A DNA stretch of 64,000 nt. It comes from an uncultured Acidimicrobiales bacterium (GTDB taxonomy: Bacteria > Actinomycetota > Acidimicrobiia > Acidimicrobiales > SZUA-35). The notes under the pieces are model-generated. The model saw nothing but the letters and a program-made list of their open reading frames with translations. It had not been told where the DNA came from and did not search any database. The stretch's first letter is position 1. Each line of letters begins with the position of its first letter. This document shows, one piece after another, positions 50,978 through 59,816 of the stretch. The position numbers were made by a program, and so were the translations under genes. The DNA lies in NCBI GenBank assembly GCA_937922045.1, contig CAKZXA010000042.1, forward strand, positions 31,973-95,972, read 5' to 3'.

Positions 50978-52276
50978 GTGGAAAAGACGCAGAATTCTGG
51001 GGGAATCGGTGGAGTTCCGATCCAACGACTGGTCGTTGTCGGACAGGGCTATGTCGGCCTTCCGGTAGCGATTCGCGCCGTCGCTGCTGGCTATGACGTC
51101 GTCGGCTATGACCTCGACAAGGACAAGATCTCTGGCCTCGCGGCCGGCGCCTCGCATATCGAGGACATAACCGACGCTGAACTCCAGATGGCCTTGGACT
51201 CGGGCCGCTATCTCCCGACCGAGAGCGAGAGCGATCTCGCTGGCTTCGACATAGCGGTCATCTCGGTTCCAACCCCGCTACGTGACGGGGCACCTGACAT
51301 CTCCTATATCGAATCAGCGGCCGAGACCGTGGCTCGCTTCATGCGAGGAGGGGCGCTCGTCATCCTGGAGTCGACGACCTACCCAGGCACCACCGAAGAG
51401 GTTGTGCTTCCACTACTCGAAACGCACTCAGGTCTCACGGCGGGTACCGATTTCGGACTGGGCTATTCACCGGAGCGCATCGACCCGGGCAACAAGGTTT
51501 GGGACTTTGCTTCCACACCGAAGGTGGTGTCGGGCATCGACGACGCATCGACACAGCGGGTCGCTGCCTTCTTCGGGGATCTGGTGGCCGAGGTCGTCCT
51601 GACCAAGGGCACCCGCGAAGCTGAACTCACGAAGTTGCTTGAGAACACGTTCCGGCATGTCAACATCGCTCTGGTCAACGAGCTTGCAATTCACGCCAAG
51701 GGACTTGGCATCGACATCTGGGACGTGATTCGAGCCGCAGACACCAAGCCGTTTGGATTCATGCCGTTCTACCCGGGGCCTGGGGTTGGTGGACATTGCC
51801 TACCGGTCGATCCTTCCTACCTTTCGTGGCAGTTCGAGCGGCGTCTCGGGACCGTGTCTCGTTTCGTCAAGATCGCCAACGACATCAACAACAACATGCC
51901 TGCCTATGTTGCTCGCCGGTTGCAAGCCGGGCTCAACGACCGCATGAAGCCGGTGAAGGGCTCGAAGGTCTTGGTCCTCGGCCTTGCCTACAAGCGAGGC
52001 ACGGGTGACGCCCGCGAGACACCGGCCACCGAACTTATCCGTGAGTTGCTCGCTATGAGGGCGGACGTCCGTGCCCACGACCCTTACGTCCAGCACTACG
52101 AGCTCGATGACGAGATCACCCGAGTCGACCTGACCGTCGACCAGGTCGAGCAGGCCGATGCCATCGTTTTGGTCACCGATCACCTCGGTGTCGACTACGA
52201 CATGGTCATCTCCCATGGTGACTACATCTTTGATACCCGCAAGCTGCTCGACGGCGACAACGTCGAATCTCTCTAG
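50978..52276 (+). CDS. Nucleotide-sugar dehydrogenase (WecC/WbpA class)
   Basis: Oxidises the C6 alcohol of a UDP-hexose or UDP-N-acetylhexosamine to a uronic acid with two NAD. From GTG 50978 the protein is about 432 residues: VVVGQGYVGLPVAIRAV (NAD fold), GGALVILESTTYPGTTEEVV, and the catalytic cysteine in GVGGHCLPVDPSYL (C274). The C-terminal domain begins GSKVLVLGLAYKRGTGD. The motif set is closer to UDP-ManNAc/UDP-GlcNAc dehydrogenases than to UDP-glucose dehydrogenase. The frame is open to a TTG at 50936, giving 14 more residues. Acidic sugars in the polymer are likely. Confidence 0.88.
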   Translation: MEKTQNSGGIGGVPIQRLVVVGQGYVGLPVAIRAVAAGYDVVGYDLDKDKISGLAAGASHIEDITDAELQMALDSGRYLPTESESDLAGFDIAVISVPTPLRDGAPDISYIESAAETVARFMRGGALVILESTTYPGTTEEVVLPLLETHSGLTAGTDFGLGYSPERIDPGNKVWDFASTPKVVSGIDDASTQRVAAFFGDLVAEVVLTKGTREAELTKLLENTFRHVNIALVNELAIHAKGLGIDIWDVIRAADTKPFGFMPFYPGPGVGGHCLPVDPSYLSWQFERRLGTVSRFVKIANDINNNMPAYVARRLQAGLNDRMKPVKGSKVLVLGLAYKRGTGDARETPATELIRELLAMRADVRAHDPYVQHYELDDEITRVDLTVDQVEQADAIVLVTDHLGVDYDMVISHGDYIFDTRKLLDGDNVESL

Positions 52277-52349
52277 TCTTCTCTCGCTAGCGAGTAGTCG
52301 CGGCCGCGGAAGCTACGGTGGTTGCGGTGTGTAGATTTGACCCTGAACG

Positions 52350-53630
52350 ATGATTGCGTCAGGGCGCCTTCAAGATCGAATCGTACGGTTTCTCGGCGCC
52401 GCCTTTGGGTGGTCGATCGTCGTCGAAATGCTCCAACTCGTTTCATCGGTCCTGCTTTTCCTACTGCTGGCACGCGTCTGGGAGCCCACGATTCTGGGTC
52501 AGCTCGGAGCGGTGCAAGCATTGTCGATGAATACCTTGAGCGTGGCCAGCCTCGGTACGCATCTGCTCCTGCTGTCCCGGACCTCTGGTGGCGACGACGT
52601 CGGGGAAGCCTGGTCACGGTCTCTTACGCTCGGTGTTCTCAGCACCTTGGTGGCGATGGTCGGGTTGTTCGTGGTCAAGACCTGGCTAGCCCCCGGTATC
52701 GACAACGAAATCTTCTATGTGCTGGTGGTTGGAAACCTCGTGTTCTACTGGGTCTCCGAGCTCGCTGTCTTTCTTTCCGTTGGCACCCAGCAGATGAAGC
52801 GAGCAGCAGGTCTTCGCGCCATCCTGGCTGTGCTGCGGATCGGGGCTCTTGCCTACTTCGTTGTTTTCACAACACAGTCTTTGCGAGCTTGGGCTTGGCT
52901 GAGCACAACATCCTTCGGCTTAGGGGCTCTGGCGTCGATCTTTTTCGTCGGCCGGATCTTTGGCGTGTGGCCGTCATTCCGTCAGATGCGGCTAGGCGAC
53001 GCCCGCGAAGGGGCACCCTATGGCGTGAGCGGAGGCTCAGAGAGCACGGTGGACCAATCCGACCGCTGGATGCTCGAATCCTTCGGCCACAGTTACGATG
53101 CTGGAGTTTATGGCGCGGGCGGCAGGATCGTTCAGTTCGGCTATCTACCGCTGCGAATGTTGATGCGCTCGTTTGACGCTGACCTCTTCCGGGCTGGCGG
53201 CGAGGGACTCAGCTCGGCCCTGGTCGTAACGAAACGAATGGCCCCGGCCGGTCTCGCTCTCGCTGGAGTGGCCTCGATCGGACTCTGGCTTGGTGCGCCC
53301 ATCGTGCCAATGCTGCTGGGATCAAAGTGGGAGGACGCCGCATCGGTGATCCGAATGCTTGCGCCGCTTCCGATGATTCGATCGGTGCAGTACCTGTTGG
53401 GCAATAGCTTCACCGCAGCCCGTCTGCAATGGTGGCGCTTCGGGGTGATCGTGGCGGCCCTGGTGACGAATGTTGGACTGAACCTCGTGTACCTGCCGGG
53501 AGGAACGTGGCGTACAGCGGTGGCCACCACCTTTGTCAGCGAGATCCTGATGGTGGTGCTGCTCGCTGCACTCGCTGCATGGTTCATTGTGCGAGACAAG
53601 AACCGGCAGGCCGATCGGGATCCTGTTTAG
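52350..53630 (+). CDS. Second Wzx-like flippase
   Basis: A 426-residue polytopic membrane protein with about twelve helices, of the polysaccharide biosynthesis/flippase superfamily. The central loop contains GVSGGSESTVDQSDRWMLESF, the conserved region where flippases carry a D-R-x-(M/L)-L motif. It is only distantly similar to the flippase at 37466-38854. ATG at 52350, 73 nt after the dehydrogenase; probably the same transcript. The convergent BY-kinase gene ends 5 nt beyond its stop. Confidence 0.85.
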   Translation: MIASGRLQDRIVRFLGAAFGWSIVVEMLQLVSSVLLFLLLARVWEPTILGQLGAVQALSMNTLSVASLGTHLLLLSRTSGGDDVGEAWSRSLTLGVLSTLVAMVGLFVVKTWLAPGIDNEIFYVLVVGNLVFYWVSELAVFLSVGTQQMKRAAGLRAILAVLRIGALAYFVVFTTQSLRAWAWLSTTSFGLGALASIFFVGRIFGVWPSFRQMRLGDAREGAPYGVSGGSESTVDQSDRWMLESFGHSYDAGVYGAGGRIVQFGYLPLRMLMRSFDADLFRAGGEGLSSALVVTKRMAPAGLALAGVASIGLWLGAPIVPMLLGSKWEDAASVIRMLAPLPMIRSVQYLLGNSFTAARLQWWRFGVIVAALVTNVGLNLVYLPGGTWRTAVATTFVSEILMVVLLAALAAWFIVRDKNRQADRDPV

Positions 53631-53635
53631 CGAAT

Positions 53636-55264
53636 CTACGATTTGTAGTAGGCGTAACGATCGCGCTTGAAGAGGCTGTTGCCTTCGAACTTCTGGCGGT
53701 TCATTACCGCTCCGAGCAGCTTTGAGCCGCTTCGTTCCAGGTCGGCTCGCACCTGGAGAAGGTCTGAGGTCTCTGTGCGTTCGGTATCGACGACGACGAT
53801 TACACCGTCGACGTAGCGTGCGGCGGAAACGGCGTCCGCTGTGCTCAAGACCGGTGGGGTGTCGATGACGATGTAATCGACGTTCTCACGCTCGAGTTCC
53901 TTCACCATCTGCTCAAACCGATCGGAGCTCAGAAGCTCACCCGGGTTTTGCGGCGGTGCTCCAGCCCGGATCAGCCAAAGGTTTTCGATTCCCGGAACCT
54001 TCTCGGCATTAAGTTCAGCTGTTTGGGCGAGGTATTCGGAGAGGCCGGGTCGGTTGGCTTCCATGCCGAAGAGCCGCTCCAAGGTCGGGCGACGTAGATC
54101 AGCGCTGACGAGAACCGTGCGGGAGCCGTTCTGGGCTAGCGCGATGGAGAGGTTCGAGGAAGTCGTGCTCTTACCTTCGGAAGGCGCCGAGCTGGTGACA
54201 ATGATCGAGCTGACACCGCTGGACGAGTTCAGGAACTGAATAGAACTCCGCAGGCGGCGGAAGGCTTCGCGGGCTGCCGCAATCCTGGCCGATCCACCCG
54301 AACTCAGCATCACAAGACTGCTCGCTCCACTCCGGTGACCGATGCCGAGTGTGGGAATTGCTCCCATAACGCTCGTCCCCAGAGCCAGGGCGACGTCTTC
54401 GTCATCGCGGGCCGTGGTATCGAGCCGCTCCAGAAGGAAGGCACTCACGATGCCGAGCACTAGGCCGCCGAATAGTCCGGCGAGCAGGATGAGGGAGTTC
54501 CCGATGCCATCTGGATCTTCGGGCAGCGCCCCGGTGCGGAGCACCTCGGCTGCAGGGGACCGGTTCTCAAGCTTCTGTAGGAGGCCGCTTATGGTTCGGT
54601 TGATATCGCGCAACTGTGAATTGAAGTTGTTCTGCTGCGATTTCAACTCGTTGATCTCGGCCTGCAGCTGGGCTTTGAGGCCCTCCGAGGCTGTCGTGGC
54701 CCGCTCGGACTCTTTCTGGAGCACGTCTGCGGCCAGGTCGCCTAATGCAGTTTCAACGGCTGTCTTCTCGGCCTGAGCCGTCGCCAGCTGTCCCTCGTAG
54801 GAGCCGCCGGCTCGACCTTCACGCCCAGCGGCATAGATCTCGGCGAAGGCGTCGGCGGTCGCTGCGGCTACCCCAGGGTCAGTCGAGGTGTAGGCAAGAT
54901 TCAGCACGTCCGAATCCGGCCGAAATGAGACCTCAAGGTTCTTGAGTAGGGCTGCTGGAGTCGTCTGGGCGCCCAGGCGAGCTATGACCGCTTCGGCCGT
55001 CACATCGGAGGTGACGATCTCCCGCTCCCGCTCAAGGTTCGGGTCGGCCTCGCGGTTGGGATCGTTTGAGTTCTCGGGGCTAGGCCGCAAGAGCACCGTG
55101 GTGTCGGCGGTATAAACCGGTGTGCGCTGTCCAACATAGAGCAGAGCACCGATCAGCCCGAGCAGCACAGTAGATGCCACGAGCCACTTGCGCAGGCGCA
55201 CAGCGCTTATGTAGTCCTCGAGCCGCGCCGTCTCCGTCGCTGCACTGTTCGGCTGGTACATCAT
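53636..55264 (-). CDS. Second complete Wzz/BY-kinase
   Basis: A 542-residue co-polymerase/tyrosine kinase: helix at about 27-45, external Wzz domain with long coiled coil (about 155-235), helix at about 256-278, then the kinase with Walker A TSSAPSEGKSTT (K365), Walker A' ADLRRP and Walker B YIVIDTPPVLSTADAV. The C-terminus RYAYYKS has three tyrosines (537, 539, 540), a likely autophosphorylation cluster. Start is ATG at 55264 or the adjacent ATG at 55261. Third Wzz-type protein in 10 kb. Confidence 0.9.
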   Translation of the reverse strand: MMYQPNSAATETARLEDYISAVRLRKWLVASTVLLGLIGALLYVGQRTPVYTADTTVLLRPSPENSNDPNREADPNLEREREIVTSDVTAEAVIARLGAQTTPAALLKNLEVSFRPDSDVLNLAYTSTDPGVAAATADAFAEIYAAGREGRAGGSYEGQLATAQAEKTAVETALGDLAADVLQKESERATTASEGLKAQLQAEINELKSQQNNFNSQLRDINRTISGLLQKLENRSPAAEVLRTGALPEDPDGIGNSLILLAGLFGGLVLGIVSAFLLERLDTTARDDEDVALALGTSVMGAIPTLGIGHRSGASSLVMLSSGGSARIAAAREAFRRLRSSIQFLNSSSGVSSIIVTSSAPSEGKSTTSSNLSIALAQNGSRTVLVSADLRRPTLERLFGMEANRPGLSEYLAQTAELNAEKVPGIENLWLIRAGAPPQNPGELLSSDRFEQMVKELERENVDYIVIDTPPVLSTADAVSAARYVDGVIVVVDTERTETSDLLQVRADLERSGSKLLGAVMNRQKFEGNSLFKRDRYAYYKS

Positions 55265-55347
55265 TGAATCGTAATGTTACAAGATCTTTTGGAAAGCGGA
55301 CGTATTGTGCGCTACCGCTGGGTCGTGATTCTCGTCTCTCGGCCCGC

Positions 55348-56307
55348 TCACAAACCGACGTGGGAGCGTAGAGCGTCGAGGCGCCCGCGGGCGCTAGCTA
55401 CCTGGCTTCGCCCTCGTATCCTCGTGATCTCGTTCCCACTGCAGACGCCGCATATATAGAGTGATACACCGGTCACCGTACGGGCCGTTGCTCGTAGAGC
55501 GCCGGCAAGGAACGATCGCGGCGACGGATCCAAGGCTAATTCTGTGCGAGCCCAGCCATAGGTCGCCAACCGTTCACGTTTGAGCCGCCACTCTGGCGTG
55601 AATCGGTCTTCGTCGACGAACTCGACGATTCGGCCCCGGCGGGACCAGCGAAGGTCGAGGCCAGCTGCCGCGGCCCGGCGAGAGAAGTTGACGTCTTCAC
55701 CCTGGGCATACGATTCGTCAAAGCGGAGACGAGCCTGGTTGATCTGCTTGAGATCGATGGCAAGATTTCCGCTTCGAAGCCAGGTCTGCGGGGCGCCGTC
55801 AGGGGGATTCGGCCTGTCGAAGAAGCGACCATCGACGATCCACTCAGGTGGTGGCTTGATGAACTCGGTATCGACTGGACCACCGACGAGCGCTGCTCCG
55901 GTACTGATCATCGACTTGATGAGCCCCTCGGGCCAATGGTCGGCCGCTATCTCGTCATCGTCGATGAAGAGTAGGACATCGCCCTTCGCATTATCGAGAG
56001 CGTGGTTGCGAGCCGCAGCCACCCCCGGCGTCTTGGCGTGGAGATACCGGGGAAGGTGGTGGTCGGAGGCCATTCGCTTGGGCCGGTAGTTAGCTACAAG
56101 ATCTTCGGCTGATCCTCCGGGATCGTTGTCGACAACCAGCACCTCAAGGATTCGCCATCCCTTGCTTTCGGTGACCTGTGGTCGATCGAGGTGCCGGGTG
56201 ATGCTGTCAAGACATCGGCGAAGTTCAAAGATTCGGCAATAGGTCAGAACAGCGATGGTAACGATGCGATCACCCTGGGGTTCTTCGGTTTCGGTCAATG
56301 GGTCCAT
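55348..56307 (-). CDS. Glycosyltransferase family 2
   Basis: A 319-residue GT-A enzyme: VTIAVLTYCRIFELRRCLDSI, VVDNDPGGSAEDLV, FIDDDEIAADHWPEGLI (metal site) and YAQGEDVNFSRRA (catalytic Glu-Asp). The layout is close to the GT2 at 36185, with the same order of motifs, so the two are probably paralogues. Basic C-terminal region of about 60 residues. ATG at 56307. Divergent from the second sugar transferase. Confidence 0.86.
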   Translation of the reverse strand: MDPLTETEEPQGDRIVTIAVLTYCRIFELRRCLDSITRHLDRPQVTESKGWRILEVLVVDNDPGGSAEDLVANYRPKRMASDHHLPRYLHAKTPGVAAARNHALDNAKGDVLLFIDDDEIAADHWPEGLIKSMISTGAALVGGPVDTEFIKPPPEWIVDGRFFDRPNPPDGAPQTWLRSGNLAIDLKQINQARLRFDESYAQGEDVNFSRRAAAAGLDLRWSRRGRIVEFVDEDRFTPEWRLKRERLATYGWARTELALDPSPRSFLAGALRATARTVTGVSLYICGVCSGNEITRIRGRSQVASARGRLDALRSHVGL

Positions 56308-56403
56308 GGCTTCCCTAGATCCCGCTGTTTGTCTACGAAGGGCACGTGTTAGTTCAACTTGAGTGACAAGTCAACAAGGTATTTTGCCCGCCTCGGATAT
56401 CCG

Positions 56404-56431
56404 TTGTTTGGGTCACCGGGCAAGTTATTCT
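56404..56431 (+). promoter_or_regulatory. Candidate promoter for the second sugar transferase
   Basis: TTGTTT (56404-56409), a 16-nt spacer and TATTCT (56426-56431) lie 49 nt upstream of the GTG at 56481. The surrounding 173-nt divergent gap is more AT-rich than the genome average. Good match to primary-sigma boxes apart from the short spacer. Confidence 0.45.
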
Positions 56432-56480
56432 ATGCAGCCTGAGGTACGAAAGCTGCGAGCTGGGGAGTTGGTGGCAGTAG

Positions 56481-57194
56481 GTGAATGTGGTTAACGCTGA
56501 AGCACAGGTAGTTCAACCTAGTCGGCACTGGCACATTGAAGATCCTGACGGGTCGATCGTGCCGTCCGCTGCCATTCTCAACGTCGAGCGCACGCAGTAC
56601 GCCCGCTTTGGGAAGCGTGCCGTCGACATCGCATTCGCTCTGGTTGGCCTCATTGTGTCCATTCCGCTCTTCGTTGTCCTCGCTGGTCTGGTCCGTCTGA
56701 ATCTCGGCCCCGGAGGCATTATCTATCGACAGCAACGGGTCGGCCTCGATGGCCTCCCGTTTACGATCTACAAGTTCCGGTCGATGCTTCCAGACCGCCG
56801 CCAACCGTCGACAACTTCCTATATAGGGATCGATCGCCGTCAGCAGCACAAATCGAACAACGACCCCCGCCACACCGGCTTCGGTCGACTGCTGCGGGCT
56901 AGCAGCCTCGACGAACTCCCTCAGCTAGTCAACGTGCTGAAGGGGGACATGAGCATCGTGGGGCCCCGCCCAGAGCTGGTTGAGGTGGCGCGCCGCGATG
57001 GTTTCGTCGCTCACCCGCGACACATGACCCGGCCTGGCATAACAGGGGTCTTCCAAGTCTCTGAGCTTCGAGCCAAGAACCAGATCTCGGCTGGCCTCCA
57101 TCTCGACATTGCCTATGTTGCAGATATCCGCTTGCGCTCCGACCTCTGGATCCTGGCCAAGACGGTCGTAGTGCTCGCCAAGCTGAAGAGTTGA
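56481..57194 (+). CDS. Sugar transferase, short monotopic form
   Basis: A 237-residue phosphoglycosyl transferase with only the catalytic half: one hydrophobic segment (about 47-72), then YRQQRVGLDGLPFTIYKFRSM, SLDELPQLVNVLKGDMSIVGPRPEL and RPGITGVFQVSELR. This is the PglC-like minimal architecture, in contrast to the multi-helix transferase at 49062. It may prime a second polymer or use a different sugar. GTG at 56481; a GTG two codons later has a slightly better ribosome site. The phosphatase gene starts in a TTGA overlap with its stop. Confidence 0.9.
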   Translation: MNVVNAEAQVVQPSRHWHIEDPDGSIVPSAAILNVERTQYARFGKRAVDIAFALVGLIVSIPLFVVLAGLVRLNLGPGGIIYRQQRVGLDGLPFTIYKFRSMLPDRRQPSTTSYIGIDRRQQHKSNNDPRHTGFGRLLRASSLDELPQLVNVLKGDMSIVGPRPELVEVARRDGFVAHPRHMTRPGITGVFQVSELRAKNQISAGLHLDIAYVADIRLRSDLWILAKTVVVLAKLKS

Positions 57195-57730
57195 ACCCAG
57201 CGCCGAGGCGGCGAATCCTCTTCGTTTGCACGGCCAATATCTGCCGGAGCCCAACTGCTGAATATCTTGCCCGGCATCACTTTGGTGAGGAGCGGTTTGT
57301 GTTCCGCTCTGCTGGTTTCCTGCGACCGGGCAGGGCATGCGCAGATGAGATCGTCACGGTCTTGCGAGGCGCTGGCATCGATGGATCGGCGCATCACAGC
57401 TATCAGATCGACGAGGCGAGCATTCGTGCCGCCGATCTCATCCTCACGATGGAAGGCGCTCACATCCAGAAACTCACGAGCGTCGATCGGGATGGGTTCC
57501 TCAAGGCCCTTCCTTTGAAAGAGGCGGCGTCGCTGCTGGAACAGTACCCGTCCGGTACGATGGCGGTCGAAGAGCTGCTCACGCGGCTCAACACCGACCG
57601 CGATCCACGGACGTATCTCGACACTCGATGGGATGTCGATGATCCCTATGGCGGACGTGTGAAGGGCTACCGTCAAGCCGTAGCTGAGATCGACGAGCTC
57701 ATTCGCTCCGTCTTCAGCCGTTTGACCTAG
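57191..57730 (+). CDS. Low-molecular-weight protein tyrosine phosphatase (Wzb-like)
   Basis: Cytoplasmic phosphatase that would dephosphorylate the BY-kinases. The 179-residue protein starts at TTG 57191 (overlapping the previous stop). It has the P-loop CTANICRS with nucleophile C13 and R19, and a general-acid aspartate in DVDDPYGG towards the C-terminus. A helical insert (SVDRDGFLKALPLKEAAS) separates the two. Wzc/Wzb-type kinase-phosphatase pairs control polymerisation; here the phosphatase is about 2 kb from the nearest kinase gene. Its last 17 nt overlap the end of the convergent GT2-GtrA gene. Confidence 0.9.
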   Translation: MNPAPRRRILFVCTANICRSPTAEYLARHHFGEERFVFRSAGFLRPGRACADEIVTVLRGAGIDGSAHHSYQIDEASIRAADLILTMEGAHIQKLTSVDRDGFLKALPLKEAASLLEQYPSGTMAVEELLTRLNTDRDPRTYLDTRWDVDDPYGGRVKGYRQAVAEIDELIRSVFSRLT

Positions 57731-58973
57731 GTGGCTTGATGGCTGCCTTGTGCGCTGGCCATGTCAACAGTGAGTTGAGAAAGTAGCCGCCGGCGGCCGA
57801 GGCCAGAAGTCCGACGAGCGCAGGCAATGGTGAAGCTAGCCACCCGGCATCGGCTGTGACCCAATCCGGCAACCGGCCCGGTAAGCGAAGCCACTCGGCC
57901 ACTCCGGCTTGCACGAGCAGGCCGTAGGCGCTGATGCAGTGAAAGAGGGCCAGCCCGCGAACATGACGCAGACCATGGTTCGGGCGATCGACGAACGTCA
58001 GCCGGTTGTTGAGCAGGTAGTTTGAGAGCACACTGGCTTCGACGGCTAGCAAGACGGGGTTGGCGAGCCCAAGAGCACCGCCAGCCACCAAACCTACGCC
58101 CCGCACGAGCAGCCCTGACGCACCAACGAGAGCGTAGGCGGCGACCGCAACCGGTACTCGTCGACCAACGGTGAGAGCGAGCAGGGCAAGGCAGTACGAC
58201 ACGATGATTGAGCCGGTCAGCTTGGTGGCGCCATGCTGCCTGCGTCCGAAGGTGTAGCCGACCTCGGCGACGTTGGGTTGGGCGCCGCGGGCAATCAGCT
58301 CAAGCAGAATCTTGAAGCCTCGAGGGTTAACCTCTCGCACAACCTGTTCAAACCGTTGGCGAGAAACGGCGAAGTAGCCACTCATCGGATCGCCGATCGA
58401 GAGTCTGAGGAGCGAGCGCGCCGCCTGCGCCCCCACCCACGAGATGAATCGCCGCTTTCGCCCGAAGTCTCCGTAGCTTCCTCCAACCGCTTCTCGACTC
58501 CCGAGGCAGATGTCAGCGTGATCGTCGAGAATGGCCGAGACGAGATCGGGGAGGATCACCGGATCGTGCTGTAAGTCAGCGTCCATCACGATGAAGACCG
58601 AGCCAGAGGCGATGTTCATGCCGGTTACCACCGCTGATGACAGCCCTCTCTCCGTTGTGCGCCGAACGGCTCGGACCCGATGACCGTCCTGGGCGAGCTG
58701 TTCTGCTTTCTTCCAGGTCAGATCGGGTGAATCGTCGTCGACAACGATGATCTCGTAGTCGAAGTCGACGAGAGCCCTCTCTATACCTTCGACAACCAGC
58801 GGGAGATTCGTGGCCTCGTTGTAGGTCGGCAATACGACCGAAACGAGCGGGGTGGAGTTGCGACGGCGGTCGTAGCGAGCGGAGCGACCTGGACTCTCGC
58901 CGTCGGGTCGAAGGCGCGACTCGTCGGCCAGTGTCGGCGTCGGCGTGAGGGCTGGTATCTGCCTACGATTCAC
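57714..58973 (-). CDS. GT2 (DPM1-like) and GtrA-domain fusion
   Basis: A 419-residue protein. Residues about 43-250 are a dolichyl-phosphate-mannose-synthase-like GT2: VSVVLPTYNEATNLPLVVEGI, IIVVDDDSPD, VMDADLQHDP, GDPMSGYFAVSR. Residues about 275-410 form a four-helix GtrA domain (ASVLSNYLLNNRLTFVDRP, GGYFLNSLLTWPA). Together they would make a polyprenyl-phosphate-sugar and flip it, as in archaeal and bacterial glycosylation pathways. GTG at 58973, preceded by GAGAGGT. The flipped sugar could modify the polymer or a protein on the outside. Confidence 0.9.
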   Translation of the reverse strand: MNRRQIPALTPTPTLADESRLRPDGESPGRSARYDRRRNSTPLVSVVLPTYNEATNLPLVVEGIERALVDFDYEIIVVDDDSPDLTWKKAEQLAQDGHRVRAVRRTTERGLSSAVVTGMNIASGSVFIVMDADLQHDPVILPDLVSAILDDHADICLGSREAVGGSYGDFGRKRRFISWVGAQAARSLLRLSIGDPMSGYFAVSRQRFEQVVREVNPRGFKILLELIARGAQPNVAEVGYTFGRRQHGATKLTGSIIVSYCLALLALTVGRRVPVAVAAYALVGASGLLVRGVGLVAGGALGLANPVLLAVEASVLSNYLLNNRLTFVDRPNHGLRHVRGLALFHCISAYGLLVQAGVAEWLRLPGRLPDWVTADAGWLASPLPALVGLLASAAGGYFLNSLLTWPAHKAAIKPPRSNG

Positions 58974-59021
58974 ACCTCTCAGATCGGTGTGGGACGCCCG
59001 TTCCTTAGCGGCCTGGGGTGG

Positions 59022-59720
59022 TTAGGAGCTAACGGTGGCGCTGAGGAGCTGAGAGAGGCCGCCAGTCAGCTGCCTACGCTCCACATCGACCATGCCAGCT
59101 TCGGTCAACCACCGGGTCATTTCGGCTGGCGCCGGCAGGTAAGACACCGATCGCGGGAGATAGGCGTAGGCGTTCTTGTCCGATAGCAGCCCGCCGATGA
59201 AGGGGACCACCTTGTTGAAGTAGATCGAGTGCCCAAACCGCACGACGGGGTTGTCTGGCTCCGAGACGTCGAGGAGAGCGATCCGGCCTCCAGGTCTGAC
59301 AACTCTGGCTAGCTCGCCAAAAAAGGGCCGAAGCTCGACCAGGTTTCGAAGGGCATAGCCACAAACTGCAGCGTCAACCGAGTTGTCGGCTAGTGGAAGG
59401 GCGAGAAGGTCGCCCTGGAGCAACGGCGAGGAGCATCGGGCAGATCTCAACATGCCGAGCGACAGATCAACGCCGATCGCTTCGTGGCCGCCCTCATCGA
59501 GGGAGACGCAGAAGTCGCCGGTTCCGCAGGCAAGATCGACAACGGTTGAGGATGGATCTAGGCGCAATGACGACACCGCTTGGCGACGCCATCCCACATC
59601 CATGCGGAAGGTCATGATTCGATTGACCATGTCGTAGCGGGGAGCGATGGTGTCGAACATCGATCGCACCGCCTGTCGCTTGTCGTCGCCCTGCGGGAGC
59701 TTGTCGGTCGGCATGGCCAT
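59022..59720 (-). CDS. menG: Demethylmenaquinone methyltransferase MenG/UbiE
   Basis: Last step of menaquinone synthesis, SAM-dependent C-methylation. The 232-residue protein starts with VRSMFDTIAPRYDMVNRIMTF, then WRRQAVSSL and the SAM loop VDLACGTGDF (61-70), DLSLGML, and YALRNLVE, matching UbiE/COQ5 motifs. ATG at 59720. Presence points to menaquinone as respiratory quinone. Lies 48 nt upstream of the GT2-GtrA gene on the same strand. Confidence 0.93.
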   Translation of the reverse strand: MAMPTDKLPQGDDKRQAVRSMFDTIAPRYDMVNRIMTFRMDVGWRRQAVSSLRLDPSSTVVDLACGTGDFCVSLDEGGHEAIGVDLSLGMLRSARCSSPLLQGDLLALPLADNSVDAAVCGYALRNLVELRPFFGELARVVRPGGRIALLDVSEPDNPVVRFGHSIYFNKVVPFIGGLLSDKNAYAYLPRSVSYLPAPAEMTRWLTEAGMVDVERRQLTGGLSQLLSATVSS

Positions 59721-59816
59721 GGTTTCACGCTAGGTCGAATAGAGGCCGAAGCCGACACATCTCACCATGGTCAAGAGGCTTGATTCCAAAGACCGTGCTC
59801 GAGATGCTTCGAGTGC

